Shown here: piece by piece, positions 12,712 to 24,340 of the stretch
Layout: every line of letters starts with the position of its first letter
Numbering within the stretch: the first letter of the stretch is position 1
Position numbers and translations under genes: made by a program
From: Bryoerythrophyllum caledonicum
Taxonomy: Eukaryota; Streptophyta; Bryopsida; Pottiales; Pottiaceae
Length of the DNA: 64,000 nucleotides
NCBI GenBank assembly: GCA_963971425.1
Contig: OZ020524.1
Coordinates: 22,745,022 to 22,809,021 of the forward strand
Direction: 5' to 3'
Notes under the pieces: model-generated
The model's input: only the letters and a program-made list of their open reading frames with translations
Told to the model about the DNA's origin: nothing
Databases searched by the model: none

Positions 12712-13560
12712 AGAAAGTGAAAATTTAAAATGGATGGGGGTCGGGCTTGAGCTTGACACCCACCACTCCTAACATAAAAACAAAGACTGTAGAAGTTGTT
12801 ATGAAATTATTGAATTGGAGTTAAGGAGTTAGACAATCCAATTTTGAAAAGAGGTGTTGGGAACCCCTCCACTTCTAACCTTTGAACTTTTAATATTAGA
12901 ATTTGTTATGAACTTATAGAATTGAAGATAATGTGTTAGAGAGTGCAATTTTGAAAAAAGAGGGGGTCGGGCTTAAGCCTAATCCCCTCTTCACATATCT
13001 AATTTTAAAATTTTAAAATTTGTTTTAAATTGTCAAATTTTTTGGTCAAACTTCGATGATTTATTAGGAATTGTCAAGTTTTGTGTTGTGAGTTAGAGGG
13101 TGGAATTTTAGAAAGGGGGGTTGGGCTTAAGCCTTAGCCCCCACCTCTAAATTTTATATTTTAAATCAATAGGCAAATTATTATGAAATTGTCAAGTATT
13201 GTGTTGGTGAGTCCAAAAGTGCAATTTTTAAGGGTGCGGTTGGGTTTAAGCCTAACCCCTTCTACACACCTCTAAATTTTATATGTTGAATAGGAAAATT
13301 TATTGTGGAATATTTTATTATGTTGTAAAGTTAGAAAGGGCAATTTTGAAGGGGTTTGGACATAAGCATACCCCTACCACACACTTGTACATTTTATATT
13401 TTGAATCAGACAATTTATTATGAAATTGTCAAATTTTGGGTAGGTGAATTAGAAAGTACAATTTTGAAGGGGTGTTGGGCCTAAGTCAACTTCCCACTTT
13501 TAAACTTTACATTTTGTTGTAGAAAATGTATTATAAGATTGTCATCTTTTGTATTGTATA
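12712..13560 (-). repeat. Right arm array, ~7 inverted copies of the ~118-bp unit
   Basis: This is the same unit as in the left arm in opposite orientation. The core GGGGGTCGGGCTTAAGCC followed by a CCCC-rich end recurs about every 110-125 bp. The units are more diverged from each other than those on the left. Confidence 0.8.
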
Positions 13561-13662
13561 CAACCAAAATCTTATGTTATGAATCCATTTCAAACATCTA
13601 AAATTTTCACAATGTGCACTTTTTATATTCCATGTGCACTTTTCATGAATATGGTGTTAATA

Positions 13663-15644
13663 TCCATTGTGTTGACATTCATTCAATGTGGTCATTTTGT
13701 GTTCAATTAAAAGTTGTCAATAATTTAAAAGATTTTTTTTTATCTTATTAATTATAAATCCACAGCTTTTGTAATAAAATCTTGTGAAAACTTAATATTT
13801 GAGGTGTGGTTTTTTACAAATCTTATAAATTATAATATATTTTTTAGGATTTATATTTATATATTGATTTCACTTGAAATTATTATTTTGATAAAAATAG
13901 GGATACAATTTTATTAAAAAACATCTTTGTCAAAAAGGGTCTTTTAATTGTGATTTAATTTTATACAAATTAACAATTTTTGTTGATTATGTTTATTGTT
14001 TATATTTTTGAACAAATCATTTAAATTTTGAATCAGTGATTATTGTGAAATTTGATATTAATTAAATATTGAAATATATGGATAATATTTTTTAGTTATA
14101 TATATATATATATTTGATTATTTTATTTGATTATTTTGTATTTATTTGGAATTAGAGAGATTTTATGTGTTTTAAAGTTATTTTATTTATTTATTTGTTC
14201 ATGAAAGTTTTGTGTGTTCTTTGTTTATCAATAGTTTCATAACATGGCTCAAGTTGTTTCAACCCAAGAAAGCAATGTAATGCATGTTGATGATTTTAGA
14301 TAAAAGAGTTTGTAATGTTGCTTTTGAAGCTAACTTAGCTATGGCAATGTGTTAGTATGGAACATATGTTAGATTTTTTGCTAAAAATCAATTTGGATGC
14401 CCAATTGGGTGATGCTGAGCTTGATTTAAGTGCAAGCCAAGCGATGCCCGGATTGTTAGCTGCCCACTTGAGACTCTTATGATTGAAGACCTTGACCACC
14501 TAGTGAAGCTGATAAAGAAGTTGTATGAACTCACAACATTTGGACCATCTAGCCGCCAATGGCCTGCTGACGACATAACATTGTGGTATTTAACATCCAT
14601 GCCCTCCAATCTTTGTCGCGATTGTGGCAATTGAGGAGAGTTGTTCAACAAATGGAATGTTTGGCCGCATCCGCAAAATCGTGCGATTGGCGGGCACCGG
14701 GCGGGCAGGTGGGACAAGTGGAGCAAGTTGCGCGACACACATTATAAACCAAGGAGAATTGGAAAATGAGAGGAGGGTAAGGCCCAATCATCACAAACTT
14801 GGAGCACTAATTAATGGCTATGGATCTGAATTGAGGGGTCATTGTATAACTTGTGCTAATAGAGAATATCTTACATTGCCAGAATTTTTATTTAAGTGAG
14901 TATGAATTGTGAACAACATTTATATCACTAATATTGGTAGAATATTTATTTAAAATAAATTATCAACACATATTTTTGGAATAAAACTGGTACAAATTTG
15001 TATCAAGTAAAATTATTGAACATTTATTAATTTAAATAGATTATTAAAACATTTGTATTATCAACGTTGCGAGCAATACTTGTTTTGTTAGATGTCACTC
15101 TTCTCTTGAGTTAGGTGAACCTAAAGTAGTGGTACTATTGCAAAATTTAAAACAATGATGTAATATATGGGCAAGTGATACCTTGGCAGTACTTGTTATT
15201 GGAGTTTTGGGTGAAAGAAGCACCAAGGTTGGAAGTTAAAACTTCAATGAATTTGTTGCTTGTTGTTGATGGATCAAAATTTACAAAATCATAATGGACC
15301 AAATTGTACAGATGAAAACAATTAACTTGCAGAGGGTTATTATAGTGGTCAATATACCATAGTTTTGTTAAAGTTATGTAGGCCACAAAGCATATAATGA
15401 CCAATACCTTTTGGCCAAAAACCATACTATTTTTGCAAAAGATATCAAAGAATATGTATGAGCGCTTCCTGGATATTTATGTTAAGGACAATAACAAGAA
15501 TCATTTAGTGGGAGATGTACGTATTCATCTTTTCAATTCTTTTGTAGTTTTATCATTATATTAAAATTTTAGAATATAATAATATCATATAAAACAATCC
15601 AAATAATTTCAATTTTCCATCTAGTCATCAATAGAATCAAACAC
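13663..15644. other. AT-rich stretch with a coding-like but unrecognised patch
   Basis: 13663-14240 is AT-rich and shows nothing. At 14244 a plus-strand frame starts MAQVVSTQESNVMHVDDF and soon stops. Between 14388 and 14899 the base composition is coding-like, and one plus frame (14624-14899) stays open for 91 codons, but no known protein is recognised. 15100-15560 has a weak minus frame with no match. It could be a broken captured gene or transposon interior. Confidence 0.35.
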
Positions 15645-15648
15645 ATAC

Positions 15649-17775
15649 AACATGCAATTAAGCAATTATGCACTTGGCCATTTAAAAGTGCACTTAGGAA
15701 CCACGACGGCCATGCACACCAAAAATCCCACATTTGAAATTTTCTTGTCAATTTTGAAAAAAAATTAGAGTTCTTGGATCAATATTGTGTGTAATTAAAA
15801 ATGTCAATTTAACAAGACGTTAAATTGCTTTTTCAACAAATTTTTAGTGGAATGTTGTTGAACTTTGATAAATGTCTATTTAATATCAGTGTACAAAATT
15901 TTGTACATAGCTTATAAGAATTGTAATGTAGAAAAGATGCAATCATCCAAACAAAATTGCCAATTGATATGAAGAAATTCCACATGGTACATGATACATA
16001 AGAAGAAGACAAAAAATAAAGGCATTTATACATGCACTTGGTGATGTAATTAATCAATAGTAAAAAACTTATAGCATTTATTATTTACATTGTGTGCCTA
16101 CACTATACATGATATTTAAAGTGGTACTAAAATTCCACTCCTTGTATGTATAGTGGGAGGAGAGTAGGAAAAGAGAGGACGGGTACGGGAGAAGAAAGAG
16201 GCCCCGGGTTTAGGTTGGTGGTATTAGGTTGAAGATGGCCGCGGGTTTAGGGTTTTGGGGGTTTAGGGTTCTGCGGATTTCGGGCAACGGCATTGAGTTC
16301 AAGGCTCCAGATCAACGGCCCACAATAGGTGCAGGAGATCGACGGCCAGATCTTCTCTCAATCAGTCCTTGATTTTGAAGTTGGCTCGTCCCGAGGAAGG
16401 GTGTCCGCGTGCACACCCGTGTGGAGGTGAGAGGGTAGTGTAAGGGAGGGGGTGTGAGCAGCGGCGGATTAGGGTTCCGTAGGGGTGGAGTAGCGGCGAG
16501 GTTTAGGACTCCATCGACGTGTGTGCGCACACTCGTAGGGGAGAGGCAAAAGGGGAGTGTGTGAGGGGAGGGGATGTGAGCTGCGGTGTGAAGTTTGAGG
16601 TGGGGGGGAGGGCTTGAGCAGCGGGGGGTAGAGGCTATGAACGGCGGAGGAGAGAGGCTGTGAGCGGGGAGAGAGGGTCTGAGTGGCGGCTGAGATAGGG
16701 TTTGAGCGGTGGCTAGGAGAGGGTTTGAGCGGCGGCAAGGAGAGAGGGTTTGAGCGGCGGCGGGTAGATGCTGTCAACGGGGGGAGAGGGTGTAGGAGAG
16801 GGTTTGAGCGGCGGTGGCGGGGAGAGGCTTTAGGAGAGGGTTTGAGCGGCAGTGGCGGGGAGAGGCTATTAACGCGGGGAGAGGATTTGAGCGGCGGTGG
16901 TGGAGAGAGGGTTTGAGCGGCCGTGGAGAGGGGCTGTGAGTTGTGTGGAGAGAGATTGAGCGGCCGCGGGTAGAGTGTGAGTGGCGGAAGAGAGCTGCAA
17001 CTCAACGCTGCCCTAAATCAAACCTCCAAGGGTGTGCGCGCGCACACCCCGCACGCACATATCCGCATAAATTAATAAAAAAAACTTAATATAAAATTAA
17101 TGCTCGTGGGCGAAAGGCTACACGAGTTCCACCAGTTCCCCGAGGCGAAGCCAAGAAGATCTAGGAAATTTCAACCTAGTTCCCTTGGTCACCCATCCAA
17201 GTCCTATTCCTTCACCATCTTGCTTAACTTCAAGGTTGCTCAACCACCTCCAACCGGCTTCTACTAGCCTTGGTGATGTTCAAGGCTTGGAAGTTAATAT
17301 CTTTACACATAATGCTTCGTTTCACAAATGGTTTGTTGCACTCACATCAAGATATGGTATTTTATTATATGATAGTACAAACACTTAAGAAAACAAATGA
17401 ATTACCAAAGTATTGGAAGTGATACACGACTAATGTTGTCTTATGTTTCAAGATGTATGTATAGATTTTAAGTACATGAACAATGTCGTTTCCAAAAAAA
17501 ACAAAAACCAATTTAATAACCATATATTCTATATGAGTTTAAAACAATGGTTATCATATATTTTGCATATTATTCAAGTACGTACACATATTTTAACGCA
17601 ATATGTAACGCAACATGTAACGCAACATGTAACACAACAAACACAAAAATTTAATACCAAAGAGTTAGTAAGATTTTAGCATTTAAAATAAAATAAAAAT
17701 TGGGGGCAAAATCTTCTAGTTTTTGAGTGCCAAGTAGTGCACTTGGCCAAGTGCATAATTGTTTAATTGCGTGTT
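15649..17775. mobile_element. T1 DNA transposon, complete copy A (non-autonomous)
   Basis: The left end AACATGCAATTAAGCAATTA (15649) and right end, reverse-complemented, AACACGCAATTAAACAATTA (17775) match and continue TGCACTTGGCCA. The target duplication ATAC lies at 15645-15648 and 17776-17779. Inside are two AT-rich arms and a central GC-rich block at about 16140-17050 marked by palindromes. No transposase is present. The arms resemble those of the T1 copies at 4851 and 52660. Confidence 0.85.
16399..17049. repeat. GC-rich T1 cargo block between palindromes
   Basis: The block is limited on the right by the perfect 20-bp palindrome GGGTGTGCGCGCGCACACCC (17030-17049). On the left is a near copy, GGGTGTCCGCGTGCACACCC (16399-16418). 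A third, GTGTGCGCACAC, lies at about 16521. Between them is a G-rich degenerate tandem repeat based on GAGAGGGTTTGAGCGGCGGC. The long proline/serine-rich frame on the minus strand follows from this repeat and is not called a gene. Confidence 0.8.
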
Positions 17776-17779
17776 ATAC

Positions 17780-19213
17780 TTCAAAGAGTGACAATTGATG
17801 TCAAATTGTATTCATAATCATGGCGCTATTATTTTTGTTAGATATTTGTAAAAATTATAGATCTTTGTGATTTGATAGACATATTAGATAATAAAATTTA
17901 ATTTGATATGATTATTATGTATTGCATTGCATTAACTTCAATAACATTCTATATTAAAGTGATTGTCATTCCATTTCAATGACTATGCCATACTATTTTG
18001 TTAGTTTTATGATGAACATTCTATATCCTTTTTAGCATTTTATTCAAGCGACTTCACCATATAATAAGATTTGCAAGGATTGTAAAGAAGACTACATCAT
18101 TGCTTTTTTAATCAGAGATTGCTATTGCAACAATTATTCAATGTATCAAAAGTGGTCTTCATCAACAAGCAACAATCACTAGTGACAATTTATCTTCACA
18201 TTTGATCAATAATGAGAATAGTGGCTTGAAATATTATTACATAAATCAAAGTCATAATTCTTGGCATTAAGTCAATTTTAACATATTCAACTCCTAAGGC
18301 GTTCGTATTTGTGGAATAATTTATTTGAATGCAACATTTCTTCTTACTAACTTTGTCGAAAACCACCAATGAATAGCTAAACCAAATTACTACACTTGAG
18401 CCTTCTGAAATTGCAAATGCTATTAAAGCATGACAACTATAGATAGATTGTGTGAATTTTTAAGACACCTTTATCATCAAGGGTTGGAGAAGATGCTACA
18501 ATAGTGTAGCGGAAGCTATTTGTAGAAGGTTCATCCACTTCAAAAAATCCCAAAATACTAAGGTATTCATTAGTTTTAAAAAATGAAATCATCATATAGT
18601 GTAATTATAAATAATTACCTAAAAACATACGCTAGTTTTAATACATGATAATTAGTAGAATGCTTGTTCAATTGACAAACATATACTCAAATGTGAAGAT
18701 TTTAAAATCTAGAAGTAGATCATATATGTCTATTAGTAGGTTAGATTTTGTGAAAGAAGAACTCATCTCACCTTGTAACCCTTGACCTCTAGAACATTCA
18801 AAAACCATGGATAAACATGACAAAATGTATACCATCATAGTTCCCTCTTATAATATTAAGGATGTTCAAAACACCTATGTGGGTCATTAGAAGGGAAAAT
18901 TGGGGCCACATAGAAGGTGCTCCACATTTTCAATAACTTGAAAGAAGTCAAGCACTTGAACCTCATTGTAGAGAATTGGGCCTTCACAATGAGTGTCAAG
19001 TGACAAGTTGTTTGAGTAGTCCACTTGTGGTTACATTATTGTGCATTCCTCTAGCACGCAACACAATCCACTTGGTGACAAATACACCTTAGGAGGAGTT
19101 CAAAGGACAAGCAACAACAAAGAACAACTGCAGGTACTTCGTTGGCTGCAGGATGGTCATCTAGCCATCCTCCCAACGCACCCATGCAAGTGCTTATTGT
19201 TGATAAAGTTACT
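17780..19213. other. AT-rich intergenic stretch, downstream of the germin-like gene
   Basis: Nothing is recognised except that 19000-19213 would be the 3' UTR region of the germin-like gene on the minus strand. Confidence 0.5.
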
Positions 19214-20686
19214 TCAATACTTGATGCCACATCGCTTGGCGCACACCTTGTCCAAGGATGGGTTGAGGTTGGCCTCGACACTGACCTGGATCTTGCGGAT
19301 CTCGTCATCCTTCAGCCCCGTCGTTGCACGGATGACATCGATGGGCAGCGCGAAAAATGTCGCGGCGGTTGTTTGCGTTCCTGGGTCGCGGTTGGGGAAG
19401 CTTGCAATGAACTGCGCCTCCTTGCACCCTGTGTTCTGGGCGAAGTGAATCAGACCTGTGAGGAAATAAAGAAGAGCACATTCATCCAGTTAGTTGAAGC
19501 CATGTAAGAAATTCGTTATGTAAATGAGGGTGTGCTGATACATCTCACATGAACATTGGATCATATGCCATGGAATCAACATTATCTTTAGTGGACTTGG
19601 AACTTGGATACTGGCCACCATCGATGTGCTGAAGAGCATGGGTTCATTTACCTTGAGGAACGATGACAGTTTGCCCCTTGGTAGCGTTCCCTCCCACAAA
19701 TGACCGGCCCCCATTCTCTTCAGCAAAGCCAAAGAACAGGGTACCTGTTGAAAGAGCACAAAAGTAATCAGCTTGTGCCTCAAACAAAAGTGCCAATGTT
19801 ACCAAAAGCCGCCAGTGTCAAATGAACATTATTACCCATTTCTATCACCTGATGTCACTAACCTCTGACTGGTTTTGTAGAGACCCCCACTGCCAATGCA
19901 GAAAAGCTCCCATTGTCTTGTCTTTTTTTCCTACTCTCCCAGTCAAAAATCCTAGGAATGAATTAAGTAACTGAATGATGGATTTGCTACTACACTAGTT
20001 ATTCCTTTTATAATTATCCCTTTTACAGTGGGTAGAGGAGGGGGAATAATTACACTACAGTCACAGTAGGACAACTTAGACACCAAATACTACAAATTAG
20101 TACCACATTGTTAAAATTTCAGCCCTCACTAATTTTGAGATTTTTCCAAAATGCTTCGGAAAATCAGCGTCACAAGCACTACTAAGGATAACCAGTATAT
20201 TGAGATGACACTGGTAACAAACGGTCGCATTGACTCCAAATCTGGCGCTTGTGGCTCAGTGAAAATCTGGAAACGATAAGTTTTTCTTCTGTGGTGTCCA
20301 ACTTTGCCTAGAAACGGAGGAGTTGTTCATGGAGAAGATGGCTTACCCTCCGTCAGGTGAGAGATTTGGGTAGCGCGGGGATGCGAGTGTGGCTGGTTGA
20401 TGGCGCATGGCCCCACCGTGACCAGGTTCTGCGCCACGCCCTCGCCAGGCAGAGTGGCCAGCGCCGGGTTGAAGTCCACGAACAGGGGCCGCAGGTTGCC
20501 GAACGGCGTCACATCCGCCGTCTCCTCGAACTTGAACACAAAATCATCGGCGTCGAATGCCTGCCGCTCCTGCAGCTCCGGGATGAAGTCATTATCAACC
20601 AGCTTCGACGTAGCCAAACCGCCATCCACCATGAACACGGAGATGGTGGCCAGAAACAACAGCACACAATTCATGACTGCAGCCAT
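19214..20686 (-). CDS. Germin-like / spherulin-like cupin protein, 3 exons
   Basis: Exons at 20347-20686, 19652-19744 and 19214-19455 join in phase through GT-AG introns (donors GTAAGC and GTAAAT; both acceptors CAG) to give 224 residues, the usual germin length. The start is the ATG at 20686, and a signal peptide follows (MAAVMNCVLLFLATISVFMV). Cupin box 1 reads GPCAINQPHSHPRATQ and box 2 reads GQTVIVPQGLIHFAQN. Germins are secreted beta-barrel proteins that usually bind manganese through three His and one Glu, with oxalate oxidase or superoxide dismutase activity in some members. Here the Glu of box 1 is Gln, so metal binding or activity may differ. The N-terminal region lacks the usual flowering-plant germin sequence and is closer in style to spherulin-type cupins (recalled). 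All exons are open, so the gene is probably functional. A TATA motif lies upstream. Confidence 0.9.
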
Positions 20687-20759
20687 GAGTACTGATCTCA
20701 CAAGAAGAAGACTTACTGCAACTATCAGTGGGTTGAGATGGTGGGTGAGATCCTGGGTT

Positions 20760-20970
20760 GAGCTTCTGCGTTTTATAAGGCTTCGTTAGCAGTATTAACG
20801 ACAAGTGTCATCTCTCTCATTGGCTTTTCTAGTTTCTCCGCGCATGTCATGACTCTAACGCACGTGTGATGGTTGAATTCTGGGCATCTTTGACAGAAAC
20901 ACTATCTTTACATTATTGGTCCCTCATCTTGAAAGCGTTGCTAATTTTTGTTGAAACTGCCCACGTGATC
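20760..20970 (-). promoter_or_regulatory. Putative core promoter and G-boxes of the germin-like gene
   Basis: On the minus strand CCTTATAAAACGC at about 20768-20780 is a TATA-like motif some 85-95 bp upstream of the ATG. Further upstream CACGTG occurs at 20861-20866 and again at 20962-20967. This is the G-box core bound by plant bZIP and bHLH factors. Function is inferred from sequence and position only. Confidence 0.5.
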
Positions 20971-21344
20971 CTTAAATTACAAAATGGACTTCAAATATCT
21001 TGATAGACTTACACAAATAGTGCAAAGTTTTGTTGAAAACCGCCAATGCATTTCGGTCAAGCACACTGTACGACGACATTCCATTACTATAGTGTTGTTC
21101 CGACAACACACATATGATAAGTCATTTCTGTGCCTACTACCTTGAAGTTGTCGTCGTGGAGAGAGGACATTATTGGTGTAAAATGTTGAATTCCGCAGCA
21201 ATGAAATGTCATCTAGTGAGTCGTGACTTGATTCCTGTTTATGTAATTTTTAATTATTTTTGACTTGATTCCCACGTGACGTTGTGGCTAATGAATACTT
21301 TAAATAGATATATAACTAAATGTGGAAAAACAAAAGTCCACAAG
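20971..21344. other. Upstream intergenic sequence
   Basis: AT-rich, no gene seen. It lies between the germin-like promoter and a MITE. Confidence 0.5.
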
Positions 21345-21899
21345 TACACTAAAATTTATGTTTAATGTAGTGGTACAGATAGTGTACTTACCCTAGTACA
21401 CTATTTGTAAAGAAGTTGACAATTGGTGTCAGCTATCAATGTCATTAATGTAACCCTCGCTCAAATTCCAATAAAACCCCAATCATTCCAGCCCATGCTT
21501 CTTCTCATTTGCAACTTTCAAATGGCCGTAAGTCATTCAAATTTTGTCCGAATTGGGCAGATGAGATGTTTTTTGGCATCTACATTTTCTGTAGATGCCA
21601 TAAAAACACCTCATATGCCCAATTAGGATAAAAACTAAGTGAGTTATGGCGATTTGAAAGTTGCTGATGAGATACTATGACAGCCCTCGACTTTTGGACC
21701 TTTTTCTTCACTTCTACTATTGATACACTAAATGTGCACAAGTGAAAGAAATAGTTTTTTTTTTTTTTACCAAATTTGACAAATAGTGAAGTAGTTGGCA
21801 TTTAGTGTACGGTTATGTCACTGTACTAAATACCTCATTTGCAATTGGTGTATGGGTTCACATTTAGTGTATACTACACTAAACATAAATTTTAGTGTA
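21345..21899. mobile_element. MITE with CACTAAAATT termini and TA duplication
   Basis: The ends are inverted copies: CACTAAAATTTATGTTTA at 21347 and its reverse complement ending at 21897, each next to TA. A TA duplication and this kind of terminus fit the mariner/Stowaway-like class (inference). The interior holds an inverted pair at 21553-21610 around TGGCATCTAC / GTAGATGCCA, flanked by ATTTGAAAG-type ends. Confidence 0.75.
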
Positions 21900-21924
21900 A
21901 TGGGCCGCTGCCACTCGAGAGCTG

Positions 21925-22115
21925 CCAGAGTATGTCACCAACAATCTTTTGAAGAGCTTATCTCACTCATATACTATCCAAATGGGGCATATGAGGTGCT
22001 TTTTGACATCTACCGAAATTGTAGATGTCAAAAAACACCTCATATGTTTGATTTGGACAATTTTTGAGTGTGTTATGGCCATTTGAAAGTTACAAATGAG
22101 GAAAAGCATCGGCTG
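21925..22115. repeat. Second hairpin repeat related to the MITE core
   Basis: A block close to 21480-21670 is repeated: GAGGTGCTTTTTGACATCTA pairs with TAGATGTCAAAAAACACCTC (about 21990-22042), and GGCCATTTGAAAGTTAC follows at about 22075. It looks like a second, partly nested foldback copy just outside the MITE end. Confidence 0.65.
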
Positions 22116-22551
22116 GTTGCCTGTAAGAATTCATGATTTAAGTTTTCTAATTTGTTCACTAATGATCATTTTCTCCAGATTTTGTTGAATATCCGATTTT
22201 ACTATAAGAGAAGCAGTTGTGGAGTCCCATGTTGCATGGGGTGACATGGATAGTCGTATCATGACTAGGCACTTTTTGGTTTGACATGGAACGCGTGATA
22301 CCAGCTGTTTTCAACAAGTACGGCCTTTCACATCCGTTTTAAAAGGAATTGGAGCTTGTGAGTCAGTGACAAGTGGCTCCAGCTTTGAGTTCTGGAGCAC
22401 TTCGGATGCTTCTAATAAGGGCACTCAAGAGTCAAGAGCGCTTTGGATACTGTTAGAGAGAGTTGGTGGAAACAAAAAGGAGTGTCAAGTACCGCTTTAC
22501 TTGTGTCTGTAAGTACCGCTGTTCTTGTGTGGTGATGTGTTCTTGTGTGGT
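22116..22551. other. Non-coding stretch before the microsatellite
   Basis: No gene seen. A short direct repeat GTTCTTGTGTGGTGATG occurs just before the microsatellite. Confidence 0.5.
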
Positions 22552-22908
22552 GATGAAGATGAAGATGAAGATGAAGATGAAGATGAAGATGAAGATGAAG
22601 ATGAAGATGAAGATGAAGATGAAGATGAAGATGAAGATGAAGATGAAGATGAAGATGAAGATGAAGATGAAGATGAAGATGAAGATGAAGATGAAGATGA
22701 AGATGAAGATGAAGATGAAGATGAAGATGAAGATGAAGATGAAGATGAAGATGAAGATGAAGATGAAGATGAAGATGAAGATGAAGATGAAGATGAAGAT
22801 GAAGATGAAGATGAAGATGAAGATGAAGATGAAGATGAAGATGAAGATGAAGATGAAGATGAAGATGAAGATGAAGATGAAGATGAAGATGAAGATGAAG
22901 ATGAAGAT
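22552..22908 (+). repeat. (GATGAA)n microsatellite, about 60 copies
   Basis: A perfect hexanucleotide repeat of 357 bp. It is open in several frames and would encode Glu-Asp, Met-Lys, His-Leu or poly-Ser runs, so the long frames here are artefacts of the repeat. No start or flanking domain suggests a real acidic protein. Confidence 0.98.
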
Positions 22909-24340
22909 CCGGACACATCATGTACATGGTCACATTTGCAAGAGACCTTTTTCAAATTGGTTGTTTTATTCACTTTCGAACAGAGGAAACCTTTCTTTCA
23001 GTTTGAAGTGAACCATTATCTCCTACAGGCCCAAGCCATTTTAGAGGAATCTGTACGTGGTGGATTAAAAACTGTTCTAAAAAGTAACCGTAGGATCTTC
23101 TTCTAAAGTTATATGAGACGATATGGTCAAAATTTTGTGAATTACGGACAGATTTGTGAAAGATAATTACGGACAAAATGTACATTTTTATACCTCATAG
23201 GCACACTTGAGCCTTTAGGAGTTAAGCAAGCATATTAGAATAGGATGCCCACAAAAAAAGTATACCACCGCATGAAAAAGCATGTACGGTCGCTTGGAGC
23301 GTTAGATGCATATCCAGATTTAATAAATGGGTCAACTTTTGCAATTACAATCTTGGTGTAATTTGTGGCAGAAAATAAATATATAAAGTAAATACATGTA
23401 TAAAATTAAGTCAACCCGAATTTCACGCCTGGTCTGAGGTGGGCCTAAGTTACTCACTTCAACCCCCTTTTCAATGCCTTCAATCTTATTTTACTCATTG
23501 CAATCCCATTCTATAGGAACTTATATAAGATTGAATGTCCAACGGTTAAGGTGACCAAAAATCTATTGACTGTATTGAACGGAGAATTGTGCAAACTTCA
23601 ATGGTATTGTTGTTCAGTGCCTTTTAACCTTGAAAGGATCAAGGTATTTTAGAGGAATCTCTACTCCATTGATTTAAAACTTCCAAGATGAACTTTTTGA
23701 GAATGTAACTGTAGGATCTAAACTTATATGAGACCATGTGGTAAGAAATTGGGGATTTATACTATGTAGATTGAAAGACGATTGCAATCAAAGTGGTTTG
23801 TTGTCCCTTGAATGGACATTTGGTCCTAGGATTTTAAGTCATGTATTGGAGTGGGTGGTGAAATAAATACTGATATGGCTCTAAATTCCTACAAGATATT
23901 TTGCCCCTTTGGGAACTTTGTCATTTCAAGGAGATTCATACAATGTCAGTTTTTAGCATAGATTATTGAATTTGCCATACAAAATGTGCCATACTCTAAA
24001 CTTCATAGAAATATTATTCTTTTATTTCATTGGACTTCTAGAATCAAAGTTCCGCCAAGTTATGTTGTTGGGCTTTTTTCCTTGGCAACTCCAAAACTTA
24101 TAGACATTGAGATTATTCATATTCAATGACTCTCAAAATTGAGTCAATAATTTCTTACATCAAATTTCATACACAATGCAAGGAAAATAAAGACATGAAC
24201 ATAAAAACTTTCATTTGTGTAAGTTAATAGTCCTAGTTTAGTATATTATACTCAAAGTTTCATGCCAATTGCAAAACTATACAAGAAAAAACAGTGATTT
24301 AAATAAACTTTATACATAGACTCAATTCTGTAATCTACAT
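22909..24340. other. Non-coding stretch
   Basis: No gene recognised. A terminus-like sequence GAGCCTTTAGGAGTTAA at about 23212 resembles the R1 family end. The rest is AT-rich and shows nothing bounded. Confidence 0.45.

Larger units (their letters stand above)
11385..13658. mobile_element. Foldback TIR element with 4-bp target duplication
   Basis: The left end AATACCATATTCATGAAAAG and the right end, reverse-complemented, AACACCATATTCATGAAAAG match over at least 28 bases and continue GTGCACAT. The direct repeat AATA lies at 11381-11384 and 13659-13662. Both arms carry arrays of a ~118-bp unit in opposite orientation, so the element can fold into a long stem. The centre (about 12100-12700) is unique sequence with no recognised protein. 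It is non-autonomous as seen. The 4-bp duplication matches the T1 family in length but the termini differ. Confidence 0.8.

Noticed and set aside
16469-17005. 178-codon Pro/Ser-rich frame on the minus strand
   Set aside because: It is the complement of a G-rich tandem repeat inside T1 cargo, with no start context or family.
22412-23106. Long frames encoding Glu-Asp, Met-Lys, His-Leu and poly-Ser runs
   Set aside because: They arise from the hexanucleotide repeat, which is open in many frames; no domain flanks it.
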